From Saxidomus purpurata (lineage: Eukaryota; Mollusca; Bivalvia; Venerida; Veneridae), in assembly GCA_022818135.1 (NCBI GenBank), contig JAFMSR010000010.1, forward strand, positions 11,701,789-11,765,788: DNA of 64,000 nucleotides. The letters are read 5' to 3'. Positions 24,289 to 37,200 of this stretch are shown piece by piece. The position numbers and the translations under genes were made by a program. Position 1 is the first letter of the stretch. Each line of letters opens with the position of its first letter. The notes under the pieces were generated by a model. It had not been told where the DNA came from and made no database searches. It was given only the letters and a program-made list of their open reading frames with translations.

Positions 24289-25270
24289 GGGGTGAGAACA
24301 GCATATTGTGAAAAAAGAGGAAAAATTGGCCGGGGATCAAAGGGGCCGCTTAGGCCCTTTGCGGGTGCAGGGCAGAGCCCTGTTCGGGGAGCAGGGGGCA
24401 AAGCCCCAGGAAGCTCCTGGATTTTCTAGCATTTAAGATCACTTTGAGGTAAAATCCAGAGCATTTTGGTCATGTACTGACCTGATGTTTTTTAACAATT
24501 TCATTCAAATTTTAATCATTTCATTTAAACATAGAGTAAACAAGAGGGCCATGATGGCCCTGTATCGCTCACCAGACTACCCTATATAAGGGGCCATGAT
24601 GGCCTATATCGCAGAAGTCACCAGACAAGTAAGTAACATTTAGCTATAATCTGGTTTTTTTCAAAGGGGTCCATAGATTCTTAACATTACCCCCCCCCCC
24701 CCCCCCCGGGGTTAAATTCGTTTGACCGAGGTCCACTAGACAATGCTAAGTAACAATTCAAATGTAATATTCAGTTCTATGCCTTGTCGGCCTTAGAGAG
24801 ATTTTTTTTAAGTTTTCCCTATATAAGCCTATGTGAAATCAAGTGCTTTCCCAACCCCCCACCCACCTCCCGGGAAGGATTAATTTTGACCAAGTGGTCA
24901 TGATTTGAGCAATCTTGGTAAAGGTCCACTAGACAATGCTACATGCTAAATATCTCAGTTCTATGCCTTGTGGTTTCAGAGAAGATTTTTAAAGTTTTTT
25001 CCTATATAAGCCTATGTAAAACCAAGTGACCCCCCGGGCGGGGTCAATTTTTACCCAGGGCTCATAATTTGAACAATCTTGGTAGAGGTCCACCAGACAA
25101 TGCTACATGCCAAATATCTAAGCTTTAGGCCTTGTGGTTTCAGAGATTTTTAAATCTCTGGTAATGGGCAGCAGTCAAAACTGAACTTTTATGGCCATGC
25201 GTAGGATGAAGGGGCAGGGGGGGGGGGTTAAAAAAGTGAGCTACCAGACCTTCCCTGCTACTCAATCCAC
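24289..25270. mobile_element. composite dispersed repeat, copy 1
   Basis: 24289-24540 matches 36387-36640 (GATCAAAGGGGCCGCTTAGG, GGTGCAGGGCAGAGCC, TTTTGGTCATGTACTGACC). It then has AGAGGGCCATGATGGCCC at 24544, also present at 36669, then about three degenerate tandem units marked by GGTCCACTAGACAATGCTA. A 17-C run sits at 24691-24707. No protein-coding frame. Confidence 0.75.
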
Positions 25271-28200
25271 CAAGGACACTCGTACTGGTAGTGTGATAGT
25301 GCAGAAAAAGCCTAACTTACACCTTAAAACCCCTTAGCATAATTACTCTATGTCTATGTATCTGTGCAGAATAAGAGCCTAGTAACAGTAGGGTTAAAAA
25401 CAGGATAAAAGCACATGTTATCAGGTTTATGGGTTCAAAATCGATGCAGCCAGTGCGGACTTAAATCCGGAGGTAGAGTCAGCACTGACTACATGCGATG
25501 GAAGTGTGTTCCTCTGTACTACTGTTCTTGGAAATTATGAAAATTTGTAACAGTCAACTGATGTTGTTGGAATGTTGTTGTATGCATGATGGTGAAAATG
25601 CCTAGATCATCTTGTGCATGGTGTAAGGTACTGCCTTTGCTACTGTGACTGGAATAAAAAGAAACTACAGTTTTCTGAACATCACTATTTTAATAGTTGT
25701 CTTCAGTTCAGTTATAAAATTACAATATGTATACAAAATTGTACCAAACAATATACATATATCATTAAAATATACTTAAATGCATTGGTTTAACCACAGG
25801 TGCTTGAAGTTTTAGTTAAGAACCTAAGTTTCCTAGCACTAGTAAGGCTAAAGCTTCAAACACTTGTGAACCAAACTTTTATGACAACAAAAATGATAGC
25901 AGTTTAAGAAAGAACAGCTAAAATATCTATTGAATATGAAAGTTTATGACTAATATATGTTAGAGACAAATGATCTGTTTGAATTTTTGCAAACCTGAGA
26001 TACGAATAATACAGTCTTGACATATTCTCACACTGCCGTTCACTTCCTGGAGGAAACTGCTATAGGAAACTAACTACTGGTACCTTATCATTTGTTCTAA
26101 TCATCTCTAGAATCACTATTCTCCCTTTTGAAATCGAGTATCTTTTTCCCTTTTTCAAATCAAGTATTACTCTTAAAGAAAGTTGTATTATCAACATCAT
26201 TTTTCTTCACAATCAAACAAATTTAATCTCATATGAACTAAAATGACTTATCTCAGTTGCAAATATGTCTACAAAAATTCTAAACAAATTAATTTTGTTC
26301 ATGAAAACTAAAAGTCATAATTTGCCCGATTTTCTGCAACAATGTAAAACATGGTTTTATGAAAACAAAGAAACAGAACTACATGTAGGACTTATTAACA
26401 GAAATCCACCAGACCCTTCACAAAATGTGATTACAGTGAAACATGTTTACAAGTCTAAACGGGGAAACTAGCCTGTCATAGGCAATCCGACTTATGTTGA
26501 GTCTGTGACAGAAGTTTCAGTATCTAAGTGAAATCTGAGGTTCAGTAGTCTTCATTTCAAATCAAAGTACCAGTAATACTTTCCAAGATGTAAAAGGAAC
26601 GTAAGAGTTATGGCACCTTCTGCTTTGACTTTATTTGCTGTTCATTAAAAGCAGTGAAATCCTAGCATTAATGTTGCTCCTTAGACCATAATTATTTAGT
26701 CCTTATGTTTTTAATAAATCACAAGTATTTACCAGTGTCAAATTAAAAGACCAATTTACATTTGTATCACTTGTCTCACTTTGACCCTGCTACATTTTGC
26801 CTATTAGATTTATATTTAATAGAACACTGTATGGGAGAAAAGAGGCAATATTTTGTGAAAGTCAGAATTACAATATCCCTCCTTCTGTTATCTGAGAAAA
26901 TTTAAAGATTTTAAAGAGTCTGGGCAGTATCATATTCAAATTTCTTTGACATGATTGGACATGATGCTACAACATCACCCTATATTTTTCTGTGAAGCAG
27001 GGATATGACATGATTCATATTTATACTAAGATAATATCAGTAGTAATTGCCACTGGTTTAGTATGACTTGATTTCCGTATTAACACTAGCAATATCTTCG
27101 GAGTAACTGTCGTCCACTTATCTGTAACTATCAAACAACAAAGTCCTCCCAGTCTGTCTAAATACTATTAACCAAGTGACATTAAATTGAATATGTCTCG
27201 CTAAACAAAAATAACAATTTCAAAAATCAAAACAAACATATTTGAAAATGAATGTTTCCTTCTTTGTCTTTGAACAGTTGAGTTAAGATAATATAGTTGA
27301 AACTGTATATGTAAAACAATGATAAACATTTTTATAGCAAACTTTACCATACTTTAATGCAAAACAATGGTTCTTGATCATACAAAAATATGTGGAGCAC
27401 CAATTAATACCTGGGAATGTCTTTTTCATACTTCTGAAACTGTTAGGTATAAAAGTAGAAACAAGAAATTCAAGAATTTCAAGCTGTCCAAAATAAAATC
27501 TGGAGCAACTTTCCATCATAGCTTTGTGCTGGAAAAACAGGAGAAGTAACATTCCAGATCAGATATTCTTATTGTTATACAATCAATCCACTCTCTCTTT
27601 TGTAAAGTGTATATTTTTAAACCAAAAATCTCTCAAAACACGTCATTATTAATCCATCAATATGATCGACAAAACACTTCTACTACAGATTCAATATTAC
27701 TTGAATATACCTTAACTTTAAGTATATGATTAACTGTTGGTTAATACTTTCAAAAGCTGGTTTTCATTGGCTGACAATCATATGATTTATTTCAGGATAA
27801 AGAATGCACAGGAGAACAGTACATGGCGCCAAACAAGAACAAACATTTTAGTTCATTATGGTTCAACATCACAATCTAGACACAGACACAACATAGGTTT
27901 GAATAAAAGAATAAATAATCACAACTTACTAAGCTATAAAAATGTGTTAACTTTGTATGGAGTACAGTACATATGCACACATATAACACTTACAAAATGT
28001 GTAAAGTCTTTAACAACACGTACATGTATGATGAAAATGGCACACAACAGGTTGAAAAGGTAAAATTTTCACAATATATAACATTTTTTATAAAATATTA
28101 CACTTTGTTTTCTATAAAATTATAAAGGAGTATACACATATATTAGAAAATTCCTTCGGTAAACATGTGTGCACAAGAAGGCCATCTTCTCTAGAAGAAA

Positions 28201-29804
28201 AGACTTGAAAGATTTCATTACTTATTTTTTTACATCTAATGTGTAGTAAACATGTGTGCACAATATAAAAAGTTTCTAACAACACACAGTTGTAATATGA
28301 ATATGAATTTCTACACAAGCAGATGTATGATTTGTGTCTTTAATGGAATTGTTCACTTCTGAATAGATCAAAGTGTGTGTAATGAGGGAAAACGACTATT
28401 ACAGAAACATGAAAATACCTATGAAAAATGTGTATGTAAATGTGTAAGACTTTTACAGAAACATGAAAATACCTATGAAAAATGTGTATGTAAATGTGTA
28501 ACTACATATAAACTTAACCCTGTGAATTATGTGTATGTAAATCTGTAACTACATATAAACTTTAACAAGATTTGTTTTGCTAAAACTTTATGCAATAGCA
28601 CTGGATAAATAAAAATAAGCTACAGCAGACAGGGATAAATAGAGGAAATGGTTTAATTTTCTTTTTTTTCTTCACATCTGTACGTCATAGCAAATTCAAT
28701 GAAATCATGTTCATTCTACAATAATGTGGTAATGAAACAGTATTTCACAAATTCTGGTTGCCAATCTTTTAGCTTTAAATCAAAGCATATAAAGAACTGA
28801 TGCCAGAAAAACACAACACAAAGACTCCAAGAAAATTGGGTCAATTACAGTAAATGGAGTAAACTTTAAAGTTTCACTAGCCAATAAATTTCACACTGAA
28901 ATGCTTTTCACAACTTCTGCATGTAATTTCAATTTAAGGTTAAGTACAACAAGGATACATAAATAATATCTCAAATAAAGAGGTCGTTGTTAATTACAGT
29001 AACCAATCTGTAGGATAGACATATGCACGAAAATAAAGGGGCGCTCCATGATTCTGGGTGTAGAGGTACCAACTAGGACTGTGGAGGCTTTATTACCAGT
29101 ACAGCAACACCAACAACAGGTTACATCTACACAGACTATTGGTCTGTTCATTTTCTGTATATCATATAAAATCAACTGCCATAACGTAACTGTGGGATAC
29201 AGCACATAAATACACTTAGAAGAAGGTAGTATTCTACTGTACCCATAGTCTCAAGATGACAAAAATACTTTCCTACAGAGCAAAAGTAGATCTGTTAGCG
29301 TGAATCTTAGCAATAAAATAGTGCACAGTCTAGACCTAGGAAATTAGAGGTTTCGCCAAATTTTGTCCTTTACATAATCAGTTATTAATAAATCAACAAG
29401 TGCTTATGCCACCATTTGTCTTCCTATAAATGCTTTAGGGCTGAAACCAATCCATGTATCTAAATACTAGTGATCAAATACAAATTGATGAATATTCCAA
29501 AGTGACTGCATATTTCACATATTTGTTGTCTTTTTCTAAATCTTGTGTTAGTATTAAACCTAAATATCAAACTGACATTTTTTACACTTGACTTGTATAT
29601 AGTCCACATGCTTGGTAAAATTAGCAAGAATTTTTACTACATGCCTATACCATCAGTCTTTGACAAGTTCAGAGAGACCTTTAGTCTAAGAACAAATATA
29701 ATCTGTCTCTTGTAAGAAGTGATCGATGGTGTTTATTTCACTAAAACATGGTATTTTGTCTGTTAAGGCTCATTTTTACTGAATATTGGAATAAGATTAT
29801 TGAA
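25271..29804. other. repeat-poor AT-rich tract, no confident gene
   Basis: It lies downstream of the tetraspanin stop on the minus strand. A plus-strand frame of 68 codons at 26265-26471 (starting MSTKILNKLILFMKTKSHN) is the most protein-like in it, but I cannot support it. A 54 bp tandem duplication lies at about 28401-28508. A long tetraspanin 3' UTR could occupy part of it; that is a guess. Confidence 0.4.
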
Positions 29805-29810
29805 AAATCA

Positions 29811-30752
29811 GTGTCAGTAGGACAGCGCGCTCGACTTTTTTAGGCTTGCCAATAAAACAAAACTGACAGTAAGGGACAAAGACACTGAAAGACAAAAAGA
29901 ACATTTTCACAGAGTACTTCTCTGCTTTAGATAGGCCATGATGGACATAAGTACCCAACTTTCAAAGTAATATCTCAAATGGTTAAGTCAACAAGTGGAC
30001 AAGAATGAAAATTTACTGGTTTCTAAGACAAAAAGGGCCATAATTCACAAAAACCTTGACAGAATAACCTTCTCCTGCCCATGTTTTGGGTCATGATGGT
30101 AAACAAGTATTCAAACTTTCAAAGTAATATCTCGAACAGTTTAGTCAAAAGTGGACTGGTATGAAAAACTTTACCAAGATTCTAAGTCGATAAAGGGGCT
30201 TAATTTTTAAAACAAACCCTCACAGAGTTACCTTCTCTTGCCTACAGATGGGGGTATGAGTAAACAAGCATTCAAAGTTTCAAAGCAATATCTCAAAGGG
30301 TTAAGGCAATAAGTGGATTTTACCCATATTCAAAGTATTTTCTAAGAAAAAGGGCATAATTCTGTCAAAAACCTTGACAGAGTTATGTACTCTTGTCTGT
30401 TGATGTAGGTCATGATGGTAAACAAGATGGTTAGTTTCAAAGCAATACCTCCAATGGTTTTGAAATAAAGTGAGGTGGTACGAAAAACTTAACCAAGCTC
30501 AATACACTTTCTAAGTCAAAAAAGGGCCATAATTCTGCCAAAAACCTTGACAGAGTATGACTCTTGTCTGTAGATGGAGGTAGATGGTAAACAAGTATGG
30601 TAAGTTTCAAAGCCATACCTCCAATACTTTTGAAATAAAGTGGGGTGGTACGAAAAACTTAACCAAGGTGTGACGCAAGCGACGCCGACACCGACGCCGA
30701 CGCCGGGGCGAGTAGGATAGCTCCCCTTTTCATAGAAAAGTCGAGCTAAAAA
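29811..30752. mobile_element. non-autonomous element with tandem core, copy A
   Basis: It begins GTCAGTAGGACAGCGCGCTC and ends CATAGAAAAGTCGAGCTAAA. The body has degenerate tandem units marked by CATGATGGTAAACAAG and GGCCATAATTC. The same element lies in the opposite orientation at 60511-61489. Both flanks carry AAAAATCAGTGT, a candidate target duplication, though part of it may belong to the element. Confidence 0.75.
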
Positions 30753-33700
30753 TCAGTGTGAAAGGGAAGTTTCAACTACTATCTCTTCAATATGAAAAGT
30801 TAGGAGTTATTCACCTTTATCTTCAAAAGTTGGTAAATTTCAAGAACATTATTTGTCTGGCTTCAAATACTGATGCAGACATGAGCGTTTAACATAAAAC
30901 TACAAGCTGTGTAGTGAACAAAGCAGACCATGATAATACATCATGGTCAGTCTACCCTGCCCATAAAAGCCAGAGTTTCTGCCTCCAGCAGGGTAAGGAC
31001 TTACCCTTATCCCCCAACATTTATAACTGGACATGTCTATCTTTCAAATTTGACTGTAACATTACTTGTTCAAAGGGGCATTGCCTTAGTATTAACTGAC
31101 TAGATAGCGAAAAGTGCAGATCATGATGTACAAGATGATCGTGATCTACACTGCTCACAAAGGCAGAATCACCTGCTGCAAGCTGTGTCAGTGTTAGAAG
31201 AACCTATAATGCGTTGCTGCATTAAATCATTCCCTTGGTATTGCATGAAATCCAGTTTCCAATCCAAAATAAACATGCACATAACAGGAATCAAAATATC
31301 ACCAATAAAGTTGAAACAAAATAGTAAAAAAACATTAAACATGTACTACTCTTATCCCTAAAAAAAACGACTTCTATAAGCATTATTTATAAATATCAGA
31401 TCATTCAGTTCACACAACCCAACGTAATGGTTATATATGTAGCTCTAATATACATGTAATTAAACATGCTATGTTAAAAAACAAGACTAGAGAAACAATA
31501 TCCACACCGAAGATGTCTTATCCCTTATTAAGGCCTTATACAATGCAAGTAAAAATTATAACATATAAGCTAGGCCTGTTAAACATGCCTACCAATGTTG
31601 CCACTGTTGTTCACTTGAACCTGAATTACCTTAAAGGTCAAATTGTTTAATCCGCCACTTTTGTTACATCCCTACCTGGCCACTTTTGCTATATACTAAC
31701 CTGTCAGTTGTTATATATTGAATTCACCTGTATTCGACCATCAGATATTTCTAAGTGGCAATATCTCTTCCAACCGTTCACTGGCTCTTTCAAATGATAC
31801 ATATTACTATTCAACGTGAAAATCTTCTTCGGCCATCCTAGTCAAATACTGATAATCCATCTATTCTTTAACGTTGATTATAATTTCTGTTGCTTATTAG
31901 ACAGGCAACATTTTTCCAAAGTAATCACTAGTTCAAACAATTTACTTGACCATAATCCAACATATTTTTATGGTCATTTAACAAAAGTTTAACACAGATT
32001 TACTTACAGTAAAATGCATTTTATTTTATTTTTCAATTATAGATCTCAGTGAAATAAAAAGTGATAATCCAAGTTTTGAAACATTACACATGATTTGCAA
32101 ACAATTTACTTGATCATAAAACATGATTTTTATGGTAATTTTTTTTTTTTTCTATAACTTAAAAAGTTTAACACAGAATTCACTGTACAGTAAAATGACA
32201 TTGAAATCAGGAAAAAGGCTTTTCAAAGGCAAATGCAACAGTGGCAACCATAGCAGGCATGATAAAATATATACAAAAATGTTTGAACATAACATACCAT
32301 ATCTATCCCATAAAAAAGACATACACAATTATAAACAGAATGATTACAATAAAAACTGAGCAGTCATATAATCAATGAGCTATTTCAATATAATAGGGAA
32401 TATTCAAATCTCTTCAAAATGTCCAATTCAAAATTCAAAACTTTAAAATTCCAAAACTACCCAGTCGAATTTTGAACAAGACAAAAATTCCAAAACATGC
32501 ATGCCATCAGCATTGTTATTTATGTTTCATATTCAAAAAGATAAAACTGAAGTTACAAAAACCTTTTTTTCAAATTGATTTTTATAAGATCTTTACTTGC
32601 TTAAAACAGGCATATTGATGATTATAAGAGTATACAATGTATTCTTGTTTCAGTATAAATTTATCTTTTACTTTATATTTCTGAAAATTCCAATCAATTC
32701 ATGAAAAAATCAAGGATATTGAATTTCCCCTTTCAATAGCTATATCACATACAAAAATAACCTAATTTAGCAGCTAAGATGCCATATGCTAGGTCCAACA
32801 GGTCTGACTGAAGGTTATTTCAATATCAAAACTAATGTTCCCACATGTACTCCAATACATAAGGAAGTTTGCTCTCCTTTCATTATGTAAATGAGAAAAC
32901 TGGATCAATTTATATGAAGAGAAAGTATCTATGTGTTAAATATGCCTCAGATTTGATGGCACTGAATACTGTCATTTATTACTCATTAAACCAAGGAATA
33001 AAAGTGAAGACTTTTTAAATAAGTGACACATCATTCACAGAACTTGTGGATTTTCATATTTAGCCAAAAAATTATGAGAAATGCATTATTCACCTAAAAT
33101 AATTTGTTAGAGCATAAATTAAAACCCAAGATTTAGTATGTACTGGCCTTGTTAAAGAATTAACATGATTAGTAGGGGGCAAGACAAGACATCCTAAATC
33201 TTAAAGGTGAATATTTGGGTTTGAATACTGAACAAAGGTCACTATGTCTTAGTAGTTCGGACATCTGTTACTGTGTAACAGCCCTAGGTATGATACATAT
33301 AAACTTAAATCAGTGAGAAAAAAGTAATGTAGCAGAAAACTGCACTATTAAGGCAGTCATATCATCACAGATTATTCCAATATTACTGGCGGTTTGTATT
33401 ATTTTCAACAGCCTGCTGAATTTCCACTGATATCTACCAACTAATGTATATCATCAATCACCCTAATGTTTTAAAATTGCCTTTGTTACTAAGGCAAAAT
33501 TCTGAATTTACATTTTTCTTTAAAACAATTTGTGTACCAAGGGAGGTAAGTGATGAATCCTAAAAACCTGTTTGTTATGGTAACATCCCTTTACACCAGA
33601 TTTTGAGATCAATGGAATATATGCGGTACATTAGGTTCTAACATCACAGGGCACTACATGAACAGATAGGGTAAAAACATGTTCTGCATTTCTAGCCTAC

Positions 33701-34104
33701 GATCTACTAAGGAAATTATACAGTATGATTGCACTAAATAGGGACTTCTTTCAGGTAAGATACCTTCAGAAATAATACAACGTCTGTGAAATACACAACA
33801 CAATTCTCATCAGTTAAACGTATGAGAGGGTAAAAAAATGAAATTGATCCCAAACAGGAAAAAAAGTATCTGGTTACCGGTAACTGGTATTTTTGATCCC
33901 AATTCAAAAGAATGGTTTACATGCAAAGGTTATAATCCTCACACATGTTTTTACAGCATTTCCTAGCCATGAGGCGCTCAGAATACAAATTAGTAAGTTT
34001 TGCTGCTGAATGACTTTGCCATCGTTGTTTCAAGCGCCGACCGCTTACAGTCCGTGTATTTCATCAAGAAACTATGTCTATGTATTAGACTGTTTGTGTG
34101 AATT
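30753..34104. other. AT-rich tract downstream of the tetraspanin stop
   Basis: Probably includes the tetraspanin 3' UTR, but I cannot fix its end. A degenerate direct duplication is visible at about 31945-32020 and 32104-32205 (TTTAACACAGA, ACAGTAAAATG). No other gene seen. Confidence 0.4.
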
Positions 34105-34260
34105 TTAACTTTGGTACAGGTTGGCATATGGTCCGCCGCGAGCTGGATAAGGTGATTTTTCCTGGGTTCTTGCCATTTCATACACTACGTCATCCGTCCT
34201 TATGGGTGGAGGTTTCCTCATGAAGTAGATGAGCAGTGCCACAAAAATAATGGCTACAAT
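34105..34260 (-). CDS. tetraspanin coding exon 7 (stop codon)
   Basis: Residues 258-308: the second half of TM4 (IVAIIFVALLIYFM), then a 38-residue proline, charge and tyrosine-bearing cytosolic tail with a possible YANL sorting signal at residues 302-305. TAA stop at 34105-34107. Acceptor TTACAG|ATT. Confidence 0.95.
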   Translation of the reverse strand: MVAIIFVALLIYFMRKPPPIRTDDVVYEMARTQEKSPYPARGGPYANLYQS

Positions 34261-37200
34261 CTGTAATGTATTCAGTGATAAATGATAGAACTTCTTGTCA
34301 TGTTTTGGAGAGTTTAAATTAAGTACAATTAGACTTAAAGAATACATCAGTAAATGTATCCAAGCCAAGTAACAAGTAGGCAATAAACCTTTTAATGCAC
34401 ATCATCACTTTAAATTCTATTTTAATAGAACGATGAATTTATGAATAGAATTATCATAGAACTGTGTTCTATTCATGATAAAACACAGTTGATGTAAACA
34501 CTTTAAATTCTATTTTAATAGAACGATGAATTTATGAATAGAATTATCATTGAACTGTGTTCTATTCATGATAAAACACAGCTGATGTAAACCTTTCTGT
34601 CATATTTCTTTCGCTTCTGTAGTAAAAAGGGTTATCAGAAAACTTTACTATCAATTGTTATATCATTCTTAGTAGCACACCCCTTTATATGAAACATGTA
34701 CTTTCGATTTCTAAAGCATTATTATATAAGTGTTTTTCAAACAAATAACTCAATTTTGCCGATAAGATACATGTATATATCACTTTTCTTGGTAATATAC
34801 ATTAACAATTTCAAATTCAGCTATCACTGAGCCTGGAATAAACTCCTGCATTATTATTTTTTGAACTGTGCTACTAAAAAACTTACTGTTGGCTTTCTTA
34901 CATCATGGCTCAAATTTACCTTTTGACCTGACTGACCAAATATAATGGATCTTACATTAATTTACTAGATCCCTGTAACAGCGTGAGTTACAAGTTTTCT
35001 CTGTTAATAGAAACATGGAAAGATAATGACGTAAAGTCTTTATGTGTTGTAAAAACATTCTTACCAGTAAAGCTACGACACTGAAGGCTATGGCAGCTGC
35101 GATGCCGATGTTTTTCTGTACTAAGTCCACAAAAGCTTGCCCACAGCCCTACACAAATACAAACAGTATAAACTAAAATAAAACAAAGCAGTCTAAAAGA
35201 GAGCTTGTACATGTATATCCCCATCTGCAAATAGGAACATTTAAGATTAATGTTACTGAGTATAGTTTTCTCTTAAAGGTGCACAATGCGGATTTCTAAA
35301 AAAGCATAAAGTTACTGATCTGTTCAAATGGTCCAAGAAAAAGCATCTGTGAAGTTCAAGTAGGGATGTGTAGGTTTTGTGAGCAGACAGACTCAAATCT
35401 TTGACTTTTAGTTGTGACCTTGACCTTGAGTTGGCGTGGCTAAATCAAGGGTTCTGCACATTAACTTGTTGAGATAAATATCTGAACACTGTTCATCAAA
35501 CTCTTTCAAAGGGTAAAGAAGATTCCGAGCAGCAGGATATTCAAAACTCAAACGTTTGACCTGAAGTTGTGACCTTGACCCAACATGAGCATGGGTTTTG
35601 CTTTTCAATGTAGACCATTCTTATATACATGTACCCCTCGCACTTATTCAAGCGGGATAACTAATGAATCAACTATAACTAAATGTACATGTATGCAGGA
35701 AAAGGGTTGTTATCTTGGCATTATTTTGTGTCATCTACATTGTATAAATATCATTTGAAATGTATGAAATTTTAAGCATATGTTACATGTATATACAGAC
35801 AATTTTTGCTTTACAACAGAATCACCTGAAGTGTCTCTTGGTAAGTGCAGAAACCATACCTACTGAATAAACCACTAAATACCTGTTTGTTTGGGGTTTT
35901 GAAGCTTCATAATTACACATACATGTAGCAATCATTCTTTGAAGTTGTTAACTTTAAATACAGATTTTTCACTGTATTTTGTATTAAATGGCCACAACTG
36001 GCTGCAACTCCGGATCTTGAATATATTCTTAAAACATAGATTGTTTTCTGTTCAAAATGCAATTAAAAATTCAAAGACCTGGAGTTTTGTAAAAAAAAAA
36101 AACCAAGCCAAATAAATTAATTATCTGTTAATAAACTATTCACAATTGACGTTATTACACTGTTATATGGAAAAATTGCTTAGAAAATGAGCATTTCTTT
36201 TTTGTTGCTTGCAACGAACTACACATTCATTACCCCTGTTTCAGTCCGATATATGGGTATGACATGAGTGATAATCATGGGTATTAATTGGCAAATGTTT
36301 GTCAGTTGTTTGTACAGAAGATTTAAGCCAATAGCCACAAGTGATTTCAAACATTGTTAAAAGTTCTGCCATGTGCAGAGAACATGGGTGAGAACACAGT
36401 ACAGTGAAAAAAGAGGAAAGATGCCCAAGGATCAAAGGGGCCGCTTAGGCCCTTTGCAGGTGCAGGGCAGAGCCATGTTGAGGGATGAGGTGGGAGCCAC
36501 CGGAAGCTCTTGGATTTTTTAGCATTTCAGATCACTTTGAAGCAAAATACAAAGAGAATTTTGGTCATGTACTGACCTGATGTTTTAAACAATTTCTCTG
36601 AGAAAATGAGTAACTTGCATACACATTTCATCCTCAGTTTGGAGAGTTAACTCTGAATTCAACTAATAAGAGGGCCATGATGGCCCTTTATCGCTCACCC
36701 GAGTACAACTGCTTTTAACAAAGTTGCTAGAAATCATCGAAACAACCTTTCTGACATATTTCCAGGATATTTGGGCTGAAAATGTTACCTCTAGAGTGTT
36801 AACAAGGTTTTTCCATATTCCGGCTGTGTGACCTAGTTTTTGACCCAAGATGACCCATATTCGAACTTGAGCTAGAAATCATAGAAACAACCTTTCTGAC
36901 AAATTTCCAGGATATTTGGGCTGAAAATGTAACCTCTAGAGTGTTAACAAGGTTTTTCCATATTTGGGCTCTGTGACCTAGTTTTTGACCCCAGATGACC
37001 CATATTCGAACTTGGGCTAGAAATCATCGAAACAACCTTTCTGACATATTTCCAGGATATTTGGGCTGAAAATGTTACCTCTAGAGTGTTAACAAGGTTT
37101 TTCCATATTTGGGCTGTGTGACCTAGTTTTTACCCCAGGTGACCCATATTTAAACTTGAGCTAGAAATCAACCAAACAACCTTTCTGACAAATTTCCAGG

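Noticed and set aside
26265..26471. 68-codon plus-strand frame with reasonable composition
   Set aside because: No start context, splice partners or family; kept only as a remark in the region note.
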